Part shown: in pieces, positions 37,125-45,599 of the stretch | Position numbering within the stretch: position 1 is the first letter of the stretch | Layout of the letters: each line of letters starts with the position of its first letter | Assembly: GCF_000802185.1 (NCBI RefSeq) | Contig: NZ_KN676113.1 | Location: 4,173,430-4,237,429, forward strand | Direction: 5' to 3' | Source of the DNA: Belnapia sp. F-4-1 | Lineage (GTDB): Bacteria > Pseudomonadota > Alphaproteobacteria > Acetobacterales > Acetobacteraceae | DNA length: 64,000 nt | Position numbers and translations under genes: made by a program | Notes under the pieces: model-generated | What the model was told of the DNA's origin: nothing | Database searches by the model: none | What the model saw: the letters and a program-made list of their open reading frames with translations, nothing else

Positions 37125-38105
37125 TCAACGGGCGGCATCCTCCCGCGCCATCCGCGCGCGGGCATTGCCGGCGACGCCGGTGCCTTCCATGACCGGGGCG
37201 TAGAGCGAGCCGGTGGTCGGCGGGGCGGGTGCGCCGCTTTCCATCTGGGCGCGGTGGACAACATTGCCGGCGATGCGCTCGGCAAGGCCGGGCCAGATGC
37301 GCTCGCCGAGCACGGCGCCCTTCGCCTTCCAGCCGACGGCCAGCTCGCTCGTCGGGTGGACGGAGGTGCGGATGATGGCATCGACCACCTGGTCCGGCCC
37401 GTCCATCAGCACCATGCGCGGCGTGCGGCCGCTGTAATTGCCGGCATGCTGCCAGAAGGGCGTGTCCACCGCCCAGGGCAGCACGGTCGAGACGGCGATG
37501 CGATCACGCACGCCGGCGAGGCGGAGTTCCTGATTCAGAGCGTTGCCGAGGCCGATGACGGCGTGCTTCGTCGCGCTGTAGCTCGCGTGGTAGGCGAGCG
37601 GCACGCGGCCCTCGACGGAGGCGATGTTCACCAGCGTGCCGCCGCCCTGGGCGCGGAAGCGGCGGAGCGCGGCATGGCTGCCGTAGATGACGCCCTTCAG
37701 GTTCACGTCGATGACGCGGGCATGGTCCTCGACGGGAATCTCCTCGAAGCGGCCGATGGAGGCGACGGCGGCGTTGTTCACCCAGACGTCGATGCGGCCG
37801 AAGCGGGACACGGCCGCCGCGGCCAGGGCCTCGACCTGGTCGGGCTGGCTGACATCGGTCGGGACGACGAGGGCTTGGCCGCCGGCGGCACGGATCTCGC
37901 CGGCCACCTCCTCCAGCACCGCGGCGCGGCGGGCGGCGAGGACGACATTCGCGCCCTGCGCGCCGACGCGCGTGGCGACGCCGCGGCCGAAGCCGCTGGA
38001 GGCGCCGGTGACGACATAGGTGCGGTTGACGATCTCCTCGCGGCCCGGTTGGGTGGCGCAGGCGGCGAGGAGAAGGACGAGGAGCACGACGAGTGGTCTG
38101 GACAC
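37125..38105 (-). CDS. Short-chain dehydrogenase with lipoprotein signal
   Basis: A 326-aa classical SDR: cofactor loop VVTGASSGFGRGVA near residue 32, NNAAVAS, catalytic Ser in IASVEGR and YSATK (Tyr and Lys). Ahead of it is a lipoprotein signal MSRPLVVLLVLLLAAC, with the lipidated Cys at 16. As read, the enzyme would be anchored outside the cytoplasmic membrane, where NAD(P)H is not expected. Either the true start is internal, or the signal only anchors it. The C-terminus extends about 70 residues past the usual SDR end. It converges on alkA with 2 nt between. Confidence 0.85.
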   Translation of the reverse strand: MSRPLVVLLVLLLAACATQPGREEIVNRTYVVTGASSGFGRGVATRVGAQGANVVLAARRAAVLEEVAGEIRAAGGQALVVPTDVSQPDQVEALAAAAVSRFGRIDVWVNNAAVASIGRFEEIPVEDHARVIDVNLKGVIYGSHAALRRFRAQGGGTLVNIASVEGRVPLAYHASYSATKHAVIGLGNALNQELRLAGVRDRIAVSTVLPWAVDTPFWQHAGNYSGRTPRMVLMDGPDQVVDAIIRTSVHPTSELAVGWKAKGAVLGERIWPGLAERIAGNVVHRAQMESGAPAPPTTGSLYAPVMEGTGVAGNARARMAREDAAR

Positions 38106-38305
38106 GGTGGCCGGACCTTTGGCTGGACTGCGGCCTCAACCGGCCCCGCGGGCGGCCGTTCCCGGCTCGTGAGGGCGAATGGTGCTTTTCAGGGCGGCCA
38201 TCCCATGCCATTCGAGCGCCGGAGCCGCGGCTTCGCTTTTCAGCAAGGCGCGAGAGCCTAGATTAGGGGCTGCCCGCGCGGCGCGGGGTTTGGACAGGAC
38301 CAGGA

Positions 38306-39250
38306 ATGACGACGGAAGTGGCAGCCTTTGCCGGCCTCCCGGCCGGCGCGGAGTCCCGGCCGGAGGCCCTGGCGCGCACGGCGCCGACGCGGCGGCCTGG
38401 CCGGCGCCGGCTGCTCGGCTGGCTCGGCGCCCATCGCCGCGGCGGGGCGCATGAGCCGCGGCTGGAGTTGGTGCGCTACCGCCTGGCCCCGCCGAATTGG
38501 CCGCGGGACCTGCCGCTCTCCATCGTCATCATCGCCGACCCTCATGCCGGCGGGCCGCAGACCCCGGTCGAGCACCTGGCGCGCGCGGTCGGCATGGCGA
38601 ATTCACTGCGGCCGGATCTCGTGGTCCTGTTGGGGGATTATCTGGCGGATGGGCGCTTCATCGCCGAACGCCCGACCATGCGGCAGGTGGCGGAGATCCT
38701 GGCCGGGCTGCATGCTCCACTCGGGGTGCATGCCGTGCTCGGCAACCATGACTGGTGGGAGTGCCCGGCGGCCCAGGCCGGCCTGCGGCCGCTGCCCGAG
38801 GCGGCGGAAGCCTTCGCCGCGGCCGGGCTGCCCGTCATGCACAATGAACTCCGCCGGCTCGTCCATTGCGGACGGGATGTGTGGCTGGCGGGCCTCGGCA
38901 GCCAGTGGGCCTATCGGCGCGGCGGCGCCATCCATGGCGCGCACGACCTGGAAGGGACGCTCGCCGGCATCCCCGATGGCGCGCCGAGCATCCTGCTGGC
39001 GCATGAGCCCGACATCTTCCCGAGCGTGCCCGAGCAGGTGGGGGTGACGCTCTCGGGCCATACCCATGGCGGGCAGGTGCGGCTCCGGGGCTATTCGCCG
39101 CTGGTCCCGAGCCGCTACGGCAACCGCTATGCCTATGGCGCGGTGGAGGAGGAGGGGCGGCACCTGGTTGTCTCCGGCGGAATCGGCAATTCGGCGCTGC
39201 CGATCCGGCTCGGGATGCCGCCGGAAGTCACGCTGGTCGAACTGGCCTGA
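38306..39250 (+). CDS. Metallophosphoesterase (YaeI-like)
   Basis: A 314-aa calcineurin-like phosphoesterase. The metal-site blocks appear in order: IVIIADPHAGG near residue 75, VVLLGDYLADG near 108, LGNHDWWE near 150, LLAHEPDIF and GVTLSGHTHGGQ near 250. It resembles YaeI/UDP-diacylglucosamine-type phosphodiesterases but without an obvious membrane helix; an Arg-rich stretch (residues 30-50) precedes the domain. The substrate is unknown. A strong hairpin lies between it and the convergent antiporter. Confidence 0.9.
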   Translation: MTTEVAAFAGLPAGAESRPEALARTAPTRRPGRRRLLGWLGAHRRGGAHEPRLELVRYRLAPPNWPRDLPLSIVIIADPHAGGPQTPVEHLARAVGMANSLRPDLVVLLGDYLADGRFIAERPTMRQVAEILAGLHAPLGVHAVLGNHDWWECPAAQAGLRPLPEAAEAFAAAGLPVMHNELRRLVHCGRDVWLAGLGSQWAYRRGGAIHGAHDLEGTLAGIPDGAPSILLAHEPDIFPSVPEQVGVTLSGHTHGGQVRLRGYSPLVPSRYGNRYAYGAVEEEGRHLVVSGGIGNSALPIRLGMPPEVTLVELA

Positions 39251-39261
39251 AGCCAGCCGGA

Positions 39262-39301
39262 CCGGCGCGGCAGGGGGCGGCGCAGGCATCCGCCCCGCCG
39301 G
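39262..39301. terminator. Large hairpin between convergent genes
   Basis: Outer arms CCGGC/GCCGG and inner arms GGGGCGG/CCGCCCC (39274-39280 with 39290-39296) form a long GC-rich stem with a 9-nt loop. It sits just after the metallophosphoesterase stop and faces the antiporter stop. A bidirectional terminator is likely, though no T-run is present. Confidence 0.5.
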
Positions 39302-39329
39302 CCCTCATCCGCTGCTTCCCCCGCAGGGC

Positions 39330-41012
39330 TCAGGCCCGGGCCACCACTGTGCCGGCCACGGCGGCGCCGTCCTCGGCCGCAGCCGCTTCCATCGCCTTCC
39401 GGCGCTTGGCATCCTCCCGCTTCTGACCTTCGGTCCGGTCGTCGCCCAGCACCTGCCGCACCCGAAGCTCCTCGAGGTCGAGCTCCTGCTCCAGCTTCAC
39501 CAGCCCTTCCTCGTCGAGATGCCCGGCCTGGTAATGCGCTAGGAGCTGCTGCCGCGAGGCCTCCAGCGCCGCCAGACGGATGCGACGCCGTGCCGTCCGT
39601 TCGGCGACCGCCGCCCCCTGGTTCGTCGCTGTGCGGTGGAGATGCCCCGCCCGGTCACGGAACTCGTGCACCAGGTCGGCGGCGATCGCGCCCTCCAGCG
39701 GGTCTTCCATGCGCCTCTCGATCTCGGCCAGCGCCGCCACGGCGATCAGCCGCCGCCCTTCCGCCTCCTCCGGATTGATGCCGTTCGGATGCGGCGGCAG
39801 CGTCACGCCAAGGCGCTGGATTACCCATTCCAACGTCGTTCCCTGCAGCACCAGCGTCGCCAGGATGGCGGTGAAGGCGAGGAAGACGATCAGGTCGCGC
39901 TCGGGAAAGTCCATCGGCAGGGCCAGCGCCGCAGCGAGGCTGACCACGCCTCGCATCCCCGCCCAGCCGATGATCGTGATGTGCCGCCAATCCGGCATCG
40001 GGTTCCGCCGCCGCAGGGCGGGGATGCGCCGCGGCAGCCAGCTCGCGAGGAACACCCACAGGAAGCGCCCTGCGATCAGCGCCAGCGCGACGCCTCCGGC
40101 AATGCCGGCGAGGCTCAGGATTCCGCGGCCGGCGATCCGCTCCAGCACATGGTTGAGCTGGAGGCCGATCAGCAGGAAGACCAGGCTATTCAGGATGAAT
40201 TCGACGAAGCGCCAGACCACGCCCGTCGTCACGCGCGAGTTGTAGCTGAAGAGGGTGTGCTGCGCCCGGCCAAAGGCCAGGCCCGTCGTCACCACCGCCA
40301 TGACGCCCGAGACGTGCAGCGCCTCGCCCGCCAGGTAGGAGGCATAGGCGGCAAGGAAGCCCGTCGTCGTCTCCAGCATGGTGTCGTCGAGCCGGGGCAG
40401 CACCCAGAGCGCGGCGCGGCCCACCAGCCAGCCCACCACGATCCCGCCAAGGCCAAGCACGAGGAAGCTGCCCACCCCGCTCGCCGCGCCCAGCGTGCCG
40501 CTCGCCAGGGCCGCGGCGACCGCGAGCTTGTAGAGCACCAGGGAGGAGGCATCGTTGATGAGGCTTTCCCCCTCGAGCACGGTGACGATGCGCCGCGGCA
40601 ACCGCAGCCTTTGCAGCACGGCGCCGGCGGCCACCGCATCGGGCGGCGCGACGATGGCGCCCAGGGCGAGGGCCGCCGCCCAGGGCAGCTCCGGCACCAG
40701 CCAGCGCGCCACCGCGCCGATCAGGAAGGCGGTGAAGATCACCGCCCCCACCGCCAGCAGCAGGATCGGCCCCAGATTGCTGCGGAAGGCCCGCCAATCC
40801 GTCCGGTAGGCGCTCACCTGCAGCAGCGGCGGCAGGAAGAAGGCGAGCGCAAGGTTCGGGTCCAGCCGCAGCTCCGGCACGGCGGGGATGAGCGCCAGCA
40901 CCATCCCGCCCAGGACGAGGATGACGGCATAGGGCAGGTTCAGGCGACGTGCGAGCAGCGCGAAGCCGATGCAGGCACCGATCAGGGCAAGAAGCAGTTC
41001 GACGAGGTCCAT
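39330..41012 (-). CDS. Na+/H+ antiporter (CPA1/NhaP type)
   Basis: A 560-aa CPA1 exchanger with about twelve membrane spans in residues 5-400. Conserved elements are GAIVAPPDAVAAGAVL near residue 142 with the ion-binding Asp, GESLINDASSLVLY near 168 and GWAGMRGVVSLAAALALP near 355. A 150-residue charged cytoplasmic tail follows. It exchanges Na+ or K+ for protons in pH and salt homeostasis. It is a single gene, divergent from an HtrA-like protease with about 70 nt between starts. Confidence 0.92.
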   Translation of the reverse strand: MDLVELLLALIGACIGFALLARRLNLPYAVILVLGGMVLALIPAVPELRLDPNLALAFFLPPLLQVSAYRTDWRAFRSNLGPILLLAVGAVIFTAFLIGAVARWLVPELPWAAALALGAIVAPPDAVAAGAVLQRLRLPRRIVTVLEGESLINDASSLVLYKLAVAAALASGTLGAASGVGSFLVLGLGGIVVGWLVGRAALWVLPRLDDTMLETTTGFLAAYASYLAGEALHVSGVMAVVTTGLAFGRAQHTLFSYNSRVTTGVVWRFVEFILNSLVFLLIGLQLNHVLERIAGRGILSLAGIAGGVALALIAGRFLWVFLASWLPRRIPALRRRNPMPDWRHITIIGWAGMRGVVSLAAALALPMDFPERDLIVFLAFTAILATLVLQGTTLEWVIQRLGVTLPPHPNGINPEEAEGRRLIAVAALAEIERRMEDPLEGAIAADLVHEFRDRAGHLHRTATNQGAAVAERTARRRIRLAALEASRQQLLAHYQAGHLDEEGLVKLEQELDLEELRVRQVLGDDRTEGQKREDAKRRKAMEAAAAEDGAAVAGTVVARA

Positions 41013-41081
41013 ATCCTGCTTCTACCCGCCCGATCGGCCCGGTTGCGAGAGGGCCGCCCGGCCTCCCATCTCCCCGAAACC

Positions 41082-42032
41082 ATGCTCGACTCCCTGCCGC
41101 CCCCGGACTCCCACCTGCTCGATGCCTATTCCCGTGCCGTGACCGCGGCGGTGGAGCGCGCCGGCCCCGCCGTGCTGCATGTTGAGGTGCGCGGCCGGCG
41201 CGGGCAGGGCACCGGCTCCGGCGTCATCGTCTCGCCCGACGGGCTGGTGCTGACCAATGCCCATGTCGTCGCCGGTGCCGAGGCAGTGCAGGTGACCACC
41301 GCCGAGGGCCGCCCAATGCCCGCCCGGCTGCTCGGCGAGGACCGCGACACCGACCTCGCCCTGCTCCGCGCCGAGGCCCCGGCGGCGCTCCCCACAGCCG
41401 AGCTCGGCGATTCCGCGGCCCTCCGCGTCGGACAGCTGGCGATCGCCATCGGCAACCCGCTCGGCTTCTCCTCGACGGTGACGGCCGGGGTGGTGAGCGC
41501 CCTAGGCCGCAGCCTCGCCGGCCGCGGCGGCCGTCCCATCGAGGATCTGGTGCAGACCGATGCCGCGCTGAACCCCGGCAACTCCGGCGGCGCCCTGGTG
41601 GACAGCGCGGGTCGGGTGATCGGCATCAACACGGCGATCATCGCCGGCGCGCAGGGCCTCTGCTTCGCCGTTGCCGCCAACACGGCGCAGCTCGTGCTGG
41701 GCGAGTTGGTACGTTTCGGCCGCGTGCGCCGCGCCAGCCTCGGCCTGACCGGCCAGCGCGAGGCCGTCCCCCGCCGCTTGGCCCGCGCCGCAGGGATCGA
41801 GCAGGACACCGGCGTCCTCGTCACCGCCCTTCAGCCCGACGGTCCTGCCGCCCGCGCCGGCCTCGTGCCCGGCGACCTCATCCTCCGCATCGGCGGCCAG
41901 GCCGTAACCGGCATCGATGCGCTGCTGCGCTGGCTCACCGCCGAGCGTGTCGGCGAGCCGGCGGAGGTGCTGATCCTCCGCCGCGGCGACCCACGCCGCC
42001 TCCGCCTCGTGCCCGACGAGCGCGGCGGCTAG
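41082..42032 (+). CDS. Trypsin-like serine protease with PDZ domain (S1C, HtrA/Deg-like)
   Basis: A 316-aa Deg-family protease. The triad is visible as His in VLTNAHVV near residue 60, Asp in EDRDTDLALL near 91 and Ser in LNPGNSGGALVD near 170. A PDZ domain follows from about residue 220 (GVLVTALQPDGPAARAGL). The N-terminus (MLDSLPPPDSHLLDAYSRAV) shows neither signal peptide nor membrane helix, unlike periplasmic DegP/DegQ, so it may act in the cytoplasm. The TAG stop lies in the left terminal repeat of a palindromic element that fills the gap to the next, convergent gene. Confidence 0.9.
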   Translation: MLDSLPPPDSHLLDAYSRAVTAAVERAGPAVLHVEVRGRRGQGTGSGVIVSPDGLVLTNAHVVAGAEAVQVTTAEGRPMPARLLGEDRDTDLALLRAEAPAALPTAELGDSAALRVGQLAIAIGNPLGFSSTVTAGVVSALGRSLAGRGGRPIEDLVQTDAALNPGNSGGALVDSAGRVIGINTAIIAGAQGLCFAVAANTAQLVLGELVRFGRVRRASLGLTGQREAVPRRLARAAGIEQDTGVLVTALQPDGPAARAGLVPGDLILRIGGQAVTGIDALLRWLTAERVGEPAEVLILRRGDPRRLRLVPDERGG

Positions 42033-42136
42033 AGCAAACTCCGATCGGATGGAATCATCTGATCGGAGTAATTTGCTGGCCAAGACAATGGTCTGGAGCG
42101 GGCTCCGTGAGCCGGTGCGAACGGAAACCGCTCTAG
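42029..42136. repeat. Palindromic MITE-like element filling a convergent junction
   Basis: The 108-bp element begins CTAGAGC and ends GCTCTAG. Inside, ACTCCGATCGGATG (42038-42051) pairs with CATCTGATCGGAGT at 13 of 14 positions around a 4-nt loop. GCAAA/TTTGC extends the stem, and a second hairpin GGCTC-CGT-GAGCC lies near 42101-42113. The stop codons of both flanking genes lie inside its terminal repeats. It may also act as a bidirectional terminator. Confidence 0.7.
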
Positions 42137-42447
42137 CCCTTCAGCGTCTGGATCGGCTCGAACCCCTCGAATTCCGGATGGCCGAGATAGAGCGGCCGCG
42201 TCCCGCCCGCACTGCGGTGTGCCATGCGGAAGGCCTCGGACTTCGTCCAATCCTCGAAGGCGTCCCGGCTCGCCCAGATGGTATGCGAGGCGTAGAGCGT
42301 GTGGTCCTCCTTCCGGGGCCCGCGCAGCAGCCGGAATTCCACGAAGCCCGGCACGGTGCTGAGCTTCGAATCGCGCGAAAGCCAGAGCTCCTCGAAATCC
42401 GCCTCGGCGCCCGGCATGACGCGGAAGCGGTTCATGGCGATGAACAT
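42133..42447 (-). CDS. ABM-domain (heme-degrading monooxygenase-like) protein
   Basis: A 104-aa dimeric ferredoxin-like ABM protein. MNRFRVMPGAEADFEELWLS, VPGFVEFRLLRGP, TLYASHTIWASRDAFEDW and the conserved His in RMAHRSAGG resemble alphaproteobacterial HmuQ/IsdG-like proteins, which degrade heme, although no heme-uptake genes are near. It follows an SDR gene by 17 nt on the same strand and may instead serve the same catabolic pathway. Its TAG stop overlaps the palindromic element. Confidence 0.78.
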   Translation of the reverse strand: MFIAMNRFRVMPGAEADFEELWLSRDSKLSTVPGFVEFRLLRGPRKEDHTLYASHTIWASRDAFEDWTKSEAFRMAHRSAGGTRPLYLGHPEFEGFEPIQTLKG

Positions 42448-42464
42448 CGGCCTCGTTCCCTTAC

Positions 42465-43223
42465 TCAGTGGCTGAAACGCCGCGTGCCGCCATCCACATG
42501 GATGACCTGCCCTGTGATGTAGCGCGCCAGCGGCGAGGCGAGGAAGACGGCGAGCACCGCTAGGTCCTCCGGCTGGCCGATATAGCCCGCCGGCACCTCC
42601 CGCTCCGCCCAGGCACGTCGGGATTCCTCCGTCGGCATCACGCGCAGGTCGATCTGCTCCGAGCGGAGGCGGCCGGGCGGGATGGAATTCACCGTGATCC
42701 CGTCCCGCCCGACCTGCCGCGACAGCGCCTTGGCCCAGATATGCGTGGCGCCGTTCGGCGCATTGGCCGGGTTCACGTTGTGCGGCTCGTCCTGCCCGGT
42801 GAGGTTGATGATCCGCCCGAAGCCGGCCGCCTGCATGGCCGGCACCAGCGCATGGGTGAGGCGCCGCGCCGCGTGGAAGTTGAGCTCCATCGCCTCCTGC
42901 CACACCGCCTCCTCGCCAAGCTCCCCCGCCGGCTGCGGCCGGCTGCCCCCGGCGTTGTTGACCAGGATATCGCAGTGCCCGAAGCGCCCGAGCACCGCAT
43001 CGCGGATGCGTGGCGCCGCCGCCGGGTCGGTCACGTCCTCGACGATGACGAGTGGCTCCGCCGTCGCGGGCATTTCGGCGGCGAGGCTCTCCAGCAGCGT
43101 CCGCCGCCGCGCCAGGATGGCAAGCCGGCATCCCTCCTTCGCCAGCATGGTGGCGATGCAGCGCCCGAGCCCCGCCGAGGCGCCGGTGACGAGCGCGACC
43201 CGCCCGACCAACTGCAGATCCAT
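42465..43223 (-). CDS. SDR-family oxidoreductase with altered catalytic Tyr
   Basis: A 252-aa SDR-fold protein. The cofactor loop is VTGASAGLGRCIA near residue 13, ILVNNAGG near 86 and the C-terminal YITGQVIHVDGG fits the 3-oxoacyl-ACP-reductase-like group. The catalytic YxxxK is replaced by HIWAK (His161, Lys165), and the usual Ser region reads IINLTGQDE, with Thr. Activity as a standard dehydrogenase is doubtful. The gene lies downstream of tctA across a strong terminator and just before the ABM gene. Confidence 0.85.
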   Translation of the reverse strand: MDLQLVGRVALVTGASAGLGRCIATMLAKEGCRLAILARRRTLLESLAAEMPATAEPLVIVEDVTDPAAAPRIRDAVLGRFGHCDILVNNAGGSRPQPAGELGEEAVWQEAMELNFHAARRLTHALVPAMQAAGFGRIINLTGQDEPHNVNPANAPNGATHIWAKALSRQVGRDGITVNSIPPGRLRSEQIDLRVMPTEESRRAWAEREVPAGYIGQPEDLAVLAVFLASPLARYITGQVIHVDGGTRRFSH

Positions 43224-43271
43224 CCGTGCATCCTCCAGGCCCGTCCGGTGTCAGCCTGCGTCGCGGCTGCG

Positions 43272-43307
43272 CAAAAGAAAAGGCCGCCCCGGCATCCCGG
43301 GGCGGCC
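43272..43307 (-). terminator. Rho-independent terminator of the tctCBA operon
   Basis: On the minus strand a perfect 11-bp stem GGCCGCCCCGG / CCGGGGCGGCC with a 4-nt loop is followed directly by TTTTCTTTT. It lies about 25 nt past the tctA stop. This is the clearest intrinsic terminator in the window. Confidence 0.85.
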
Positions 43308-43332
43308 CTGCAGCCGGGTGAGGGCAGGGAGC

Positions 43333-44832
43333 TCAGCCGCTGAGCGCGGCTTCCTTCCCCTTGCGCAGGTTGGGCAGCATCATCGCCAGCAGCGCGACGG
43401 CAGCGATCGCCAGCATGCTGGCGCTGATCGGCCGCTCGATGAAGACGGTGATGTCGCCGCGCGAGAGCAGCATGGCGCGGCGCAGGTGCTCCTCCATCAT
43501 CGGCCCGAGCACGAAGCCGATCAGCAGCGGCGCCGGCTCCATCTTCAGCTTGTTGAACATGTAGCCCAGCACCGCGAACACCACCGTCGAGTAGACGTCG
43601 AAGACGTTGTTGTTCACGCTGTAGGAGCCGATGCAGCAGAAGACCAGGATCGCCGGGTAGAGGAACTTGTAGGGCACCTGCAACAGCTTCACCCACATGC
43701 CGATCATCGGCAGGTTGATGATCAGCAGCATCACATTGCCGATCCACATGGAGGCGATGAGGCCCCAGAAGAGGTCCGGCTGGGCCTCCACCATGCGCGG
43801 GCCCGGCTGGATGCCCTGGATGATCAGCGCGCCCACCATGAGCGCCATCACGGCATTCGCCGGGATGCCGAGCGTCAGCAGCGGGATGAAGCTGGTCTGC
43901 GCCGCGGCGTTGTTGGCCGCTTCCGGCCCCGCCACGCCCTCGATTGCGCCCTGGCCGAACAGGTGCCGGCCCTTCGACATCTTCCGCTCCATCATGTAGG
44001 AGCCGAAGGAAGCGAGCGAGGCGCCGCCGCCCGGCAGGATGCCGAGGATCGAACCCACCACGGTGCCGCGCAGGACGGAGGGGGTGGCGCGCTTCCATTC
44101 CTCCTTGGTCAGCCAAAGGCTGTCCACCTTGGTCTTGAGGACGCTGCGGGCCTCGGGACGCTCGAGGTTCAGGACGATCTCGGCGATGCCGAACATGCCC
44201 ATGGCGAGCGCGACGAAGCTGATGCCGTCGGAGAGTTCGGGAATGCCGAAGGTGAAGCGCTGCTGGCCCGTTTGCACGTCGGTGCCGACCAGACCGAGCG
44301 CCACGCCGAGCACCACCATGCCGATCGACTTGATGATCGAGCCCTGCGCCAGCACGGCCGAGATGATGAGGCCCAGCAGCATGAGCGAGAAGTAGTCGGC
44401 GGGACCGAAGGACAGCGCGATGCTGGTCAGCAGCGGCCCGGAAGCGGCGACGACGACCGTTGCGACCGATCCGGCGAAGAAGGAGCCGAGCGCCGAGGTG
44501 GCGAGAGCCGCCCCCGCCCGCCCGTTGCGGGCCATCTTGTAGCCTTCGAGCGTCGTCACGACCGAGCTGATCTCGCCCGGCAGGTTCAGCAGGATGGCGG
44601 TGGTGGAGCCGCCATACTGCGCGCCGTAGTAGATGCCCGCGAGCATGATGATGGCGGTTGTCGCCGGCTGGCCGAAGGTGATCGGCAGCAGCAGCGAGAT
44701 GGTGGCGACCGGACCGATGCCCGGCAGCACGCCGATGGCGGTGCCGATCAGCGCGCCGATCAGCGCGAAGAGAAGGTTCTGGAAGCTGAACGCCACGGCA
44801 AAGCCGTGCGCCAGGTTGCCAATGATATCCAT
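43333..44832 (-). CDS. tctA: Tripartite tricarboxylate transporter large permease TctA
   Basis: A 499-aa membrane protein, about 11-12 spans, with the TctA signatures GIGPVATISLLLPITFG near residue 40, AGIYYGAQYGGSTTAILLNLPGE near 67 (in two pieces), GILPGGGASLASFGSYMMER and PLLTLGIPANAVMALMVGAL. It forms the channel with TctB and takes substrate from the Bug receptor encoded upstream in the order C-B-A. The import is cation driven. An intrinsic terminator follows. Confidence 0.94.
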   Translation of the reverse strand: MDIIGNLAHGFAVAFSFQNLLFALIGALIGTAIGVLPGIGPVATISLLLPITFGQPATTAIIMLAGIYYGAQYGGSTTAILLNLPGEISSVVTTLEGYKMARNGRAGAALATSALGSFFAGSVATVVVAASGPLLTSIALSFGPADYFSLMLLGLIISAVLAQGSIIKSIGMVVLGVALGLVGTDVQTGQQRFTFGIPELSDGISFVALAMGMFGIAEIVLNLERPEARSVLKTKVDSLWLTKEEWKRATPSVLRGTVVGSILGILPGGGASLASFGSYMMERKMSKGRHLFGQGAIEGVAGPEAANNAAAQTSFIPLLTLGIPANAVMALMVGALIIQGIQPGPRMVEAQPDLFWGLIASMWIGNVMLLIINLPMIGMWVKLLQVPYKFLYPAILVFCCIGSYSVNNNVFDVYSTVVFAVLGYMFNKLKMEPAPLLIGFVLGPMMEEHLRRAMLLSRGDITVFIERPISASMLAIAAVALLAMMLPNLRKGKEAALSG

Positions 44833-44863
44833 GGCCGTTGCGTTTCCCTATCCCGGCGTCGCG

Positions 44864-45469
44864 TCAGTACTGCATGGGCCAGACGGCCACGCGGATATCG
44901 AGCTGCTTGATGAAGATCCACCAGCACATGGCCAGCAGGAAGATCATCAGCCCCAACACGCCGAGCGGCCGCGAGCGGTGCTCGGGCTCGGCCATGGCGG
45001 AGATGAGGATCGTCGCGGCGACTGCCAGCATCAGCCCGCCCTTCTCCAGCAGCAGGGCGAAGATGCACATCGCGGCGCAGATGAAGCCGAGCAGCCGCCA
45101 GCCGACGGCGTAGCAGATCACCAGGAAGCCGACGAGCATCCCAAGGCCGATGCCGTTGTAGGTGCTGGAGAAGAACTCGCCGAACATCGGCGAGATCTGC
45201 CAGACCAGGGTGCCGACGACGATCGAGGCGATGAGCATCGTCCAGTCGATGCCCTTCCAGCGCTCCATCGGATCCGGCCCGCTGAAGAAGCCGAGCACCA
45301 GCACCAGCGCGCCGAGGCCAAGCTGCACCCAGAAGACCAGCATGGGCATGTAGCCGGGTCCCATGCGCCGGGCGGTGCCGAGCGTATGGTCCATGTTCAG
45401 CCAAAGGCCGATCGCGGCAAGCAGGATGAGGAATGCGCCCGAGGCAACATCCTTGGCATTGATTTTCAT
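44864..45469 (-). CDS. tctB: Tripartite tricarboxylate transporter small permease TctB
   Basis: A 201-aa protein with four predicted membrane helices: residues about 10-28, 40-62, 75-95 plus a paired helix region at 108-160, and 170-190. MGPGYMPMLVFWVQLGLG is the common TctB N-terminal motif. The start is ATG 45469. It sits 31 nt ahead of tctA and 130 nt behind the TctC gene. Confidence 0.9.
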   Translation of the reverse strand: MKINAKDVASGAFLILLAAIGLWLNMDHTLGTARRMGPGYMPMLVFWVQLGLGALVLVLGFFSGPDPMERWKGIDWTMLIASIVVGTLVWQISPMFGEFFSSTYNGIGLGMLVGFLVICYAVGWRLLGFICAAMCIFALLLEKGGLMLAVAATILISAMAEPEHRSRPLGVLGLMIFLLAMCWWIFIKQLDIRVAVWPMQY

Positions 45470-45599
45470 GCGGCGACCCTTCTCGGCTCCCAGCTTGCCG
45501 GGAGGACCCGGCATTTCCCCAATCTTAATCGTGCAACGACAACCCCATGGAGCGCCTCCGGTCAAGCCGGGGCGTTCCCGAATTCCCCGGCCTGGCCTG

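Noticed and set aside
42682-44910. 742-codon plus-strand frame over SDR and tctA
   Set aside because: Antisense to conserved genes and runs through a strong intrinsic terminator; product is charged low-complexity sequence.
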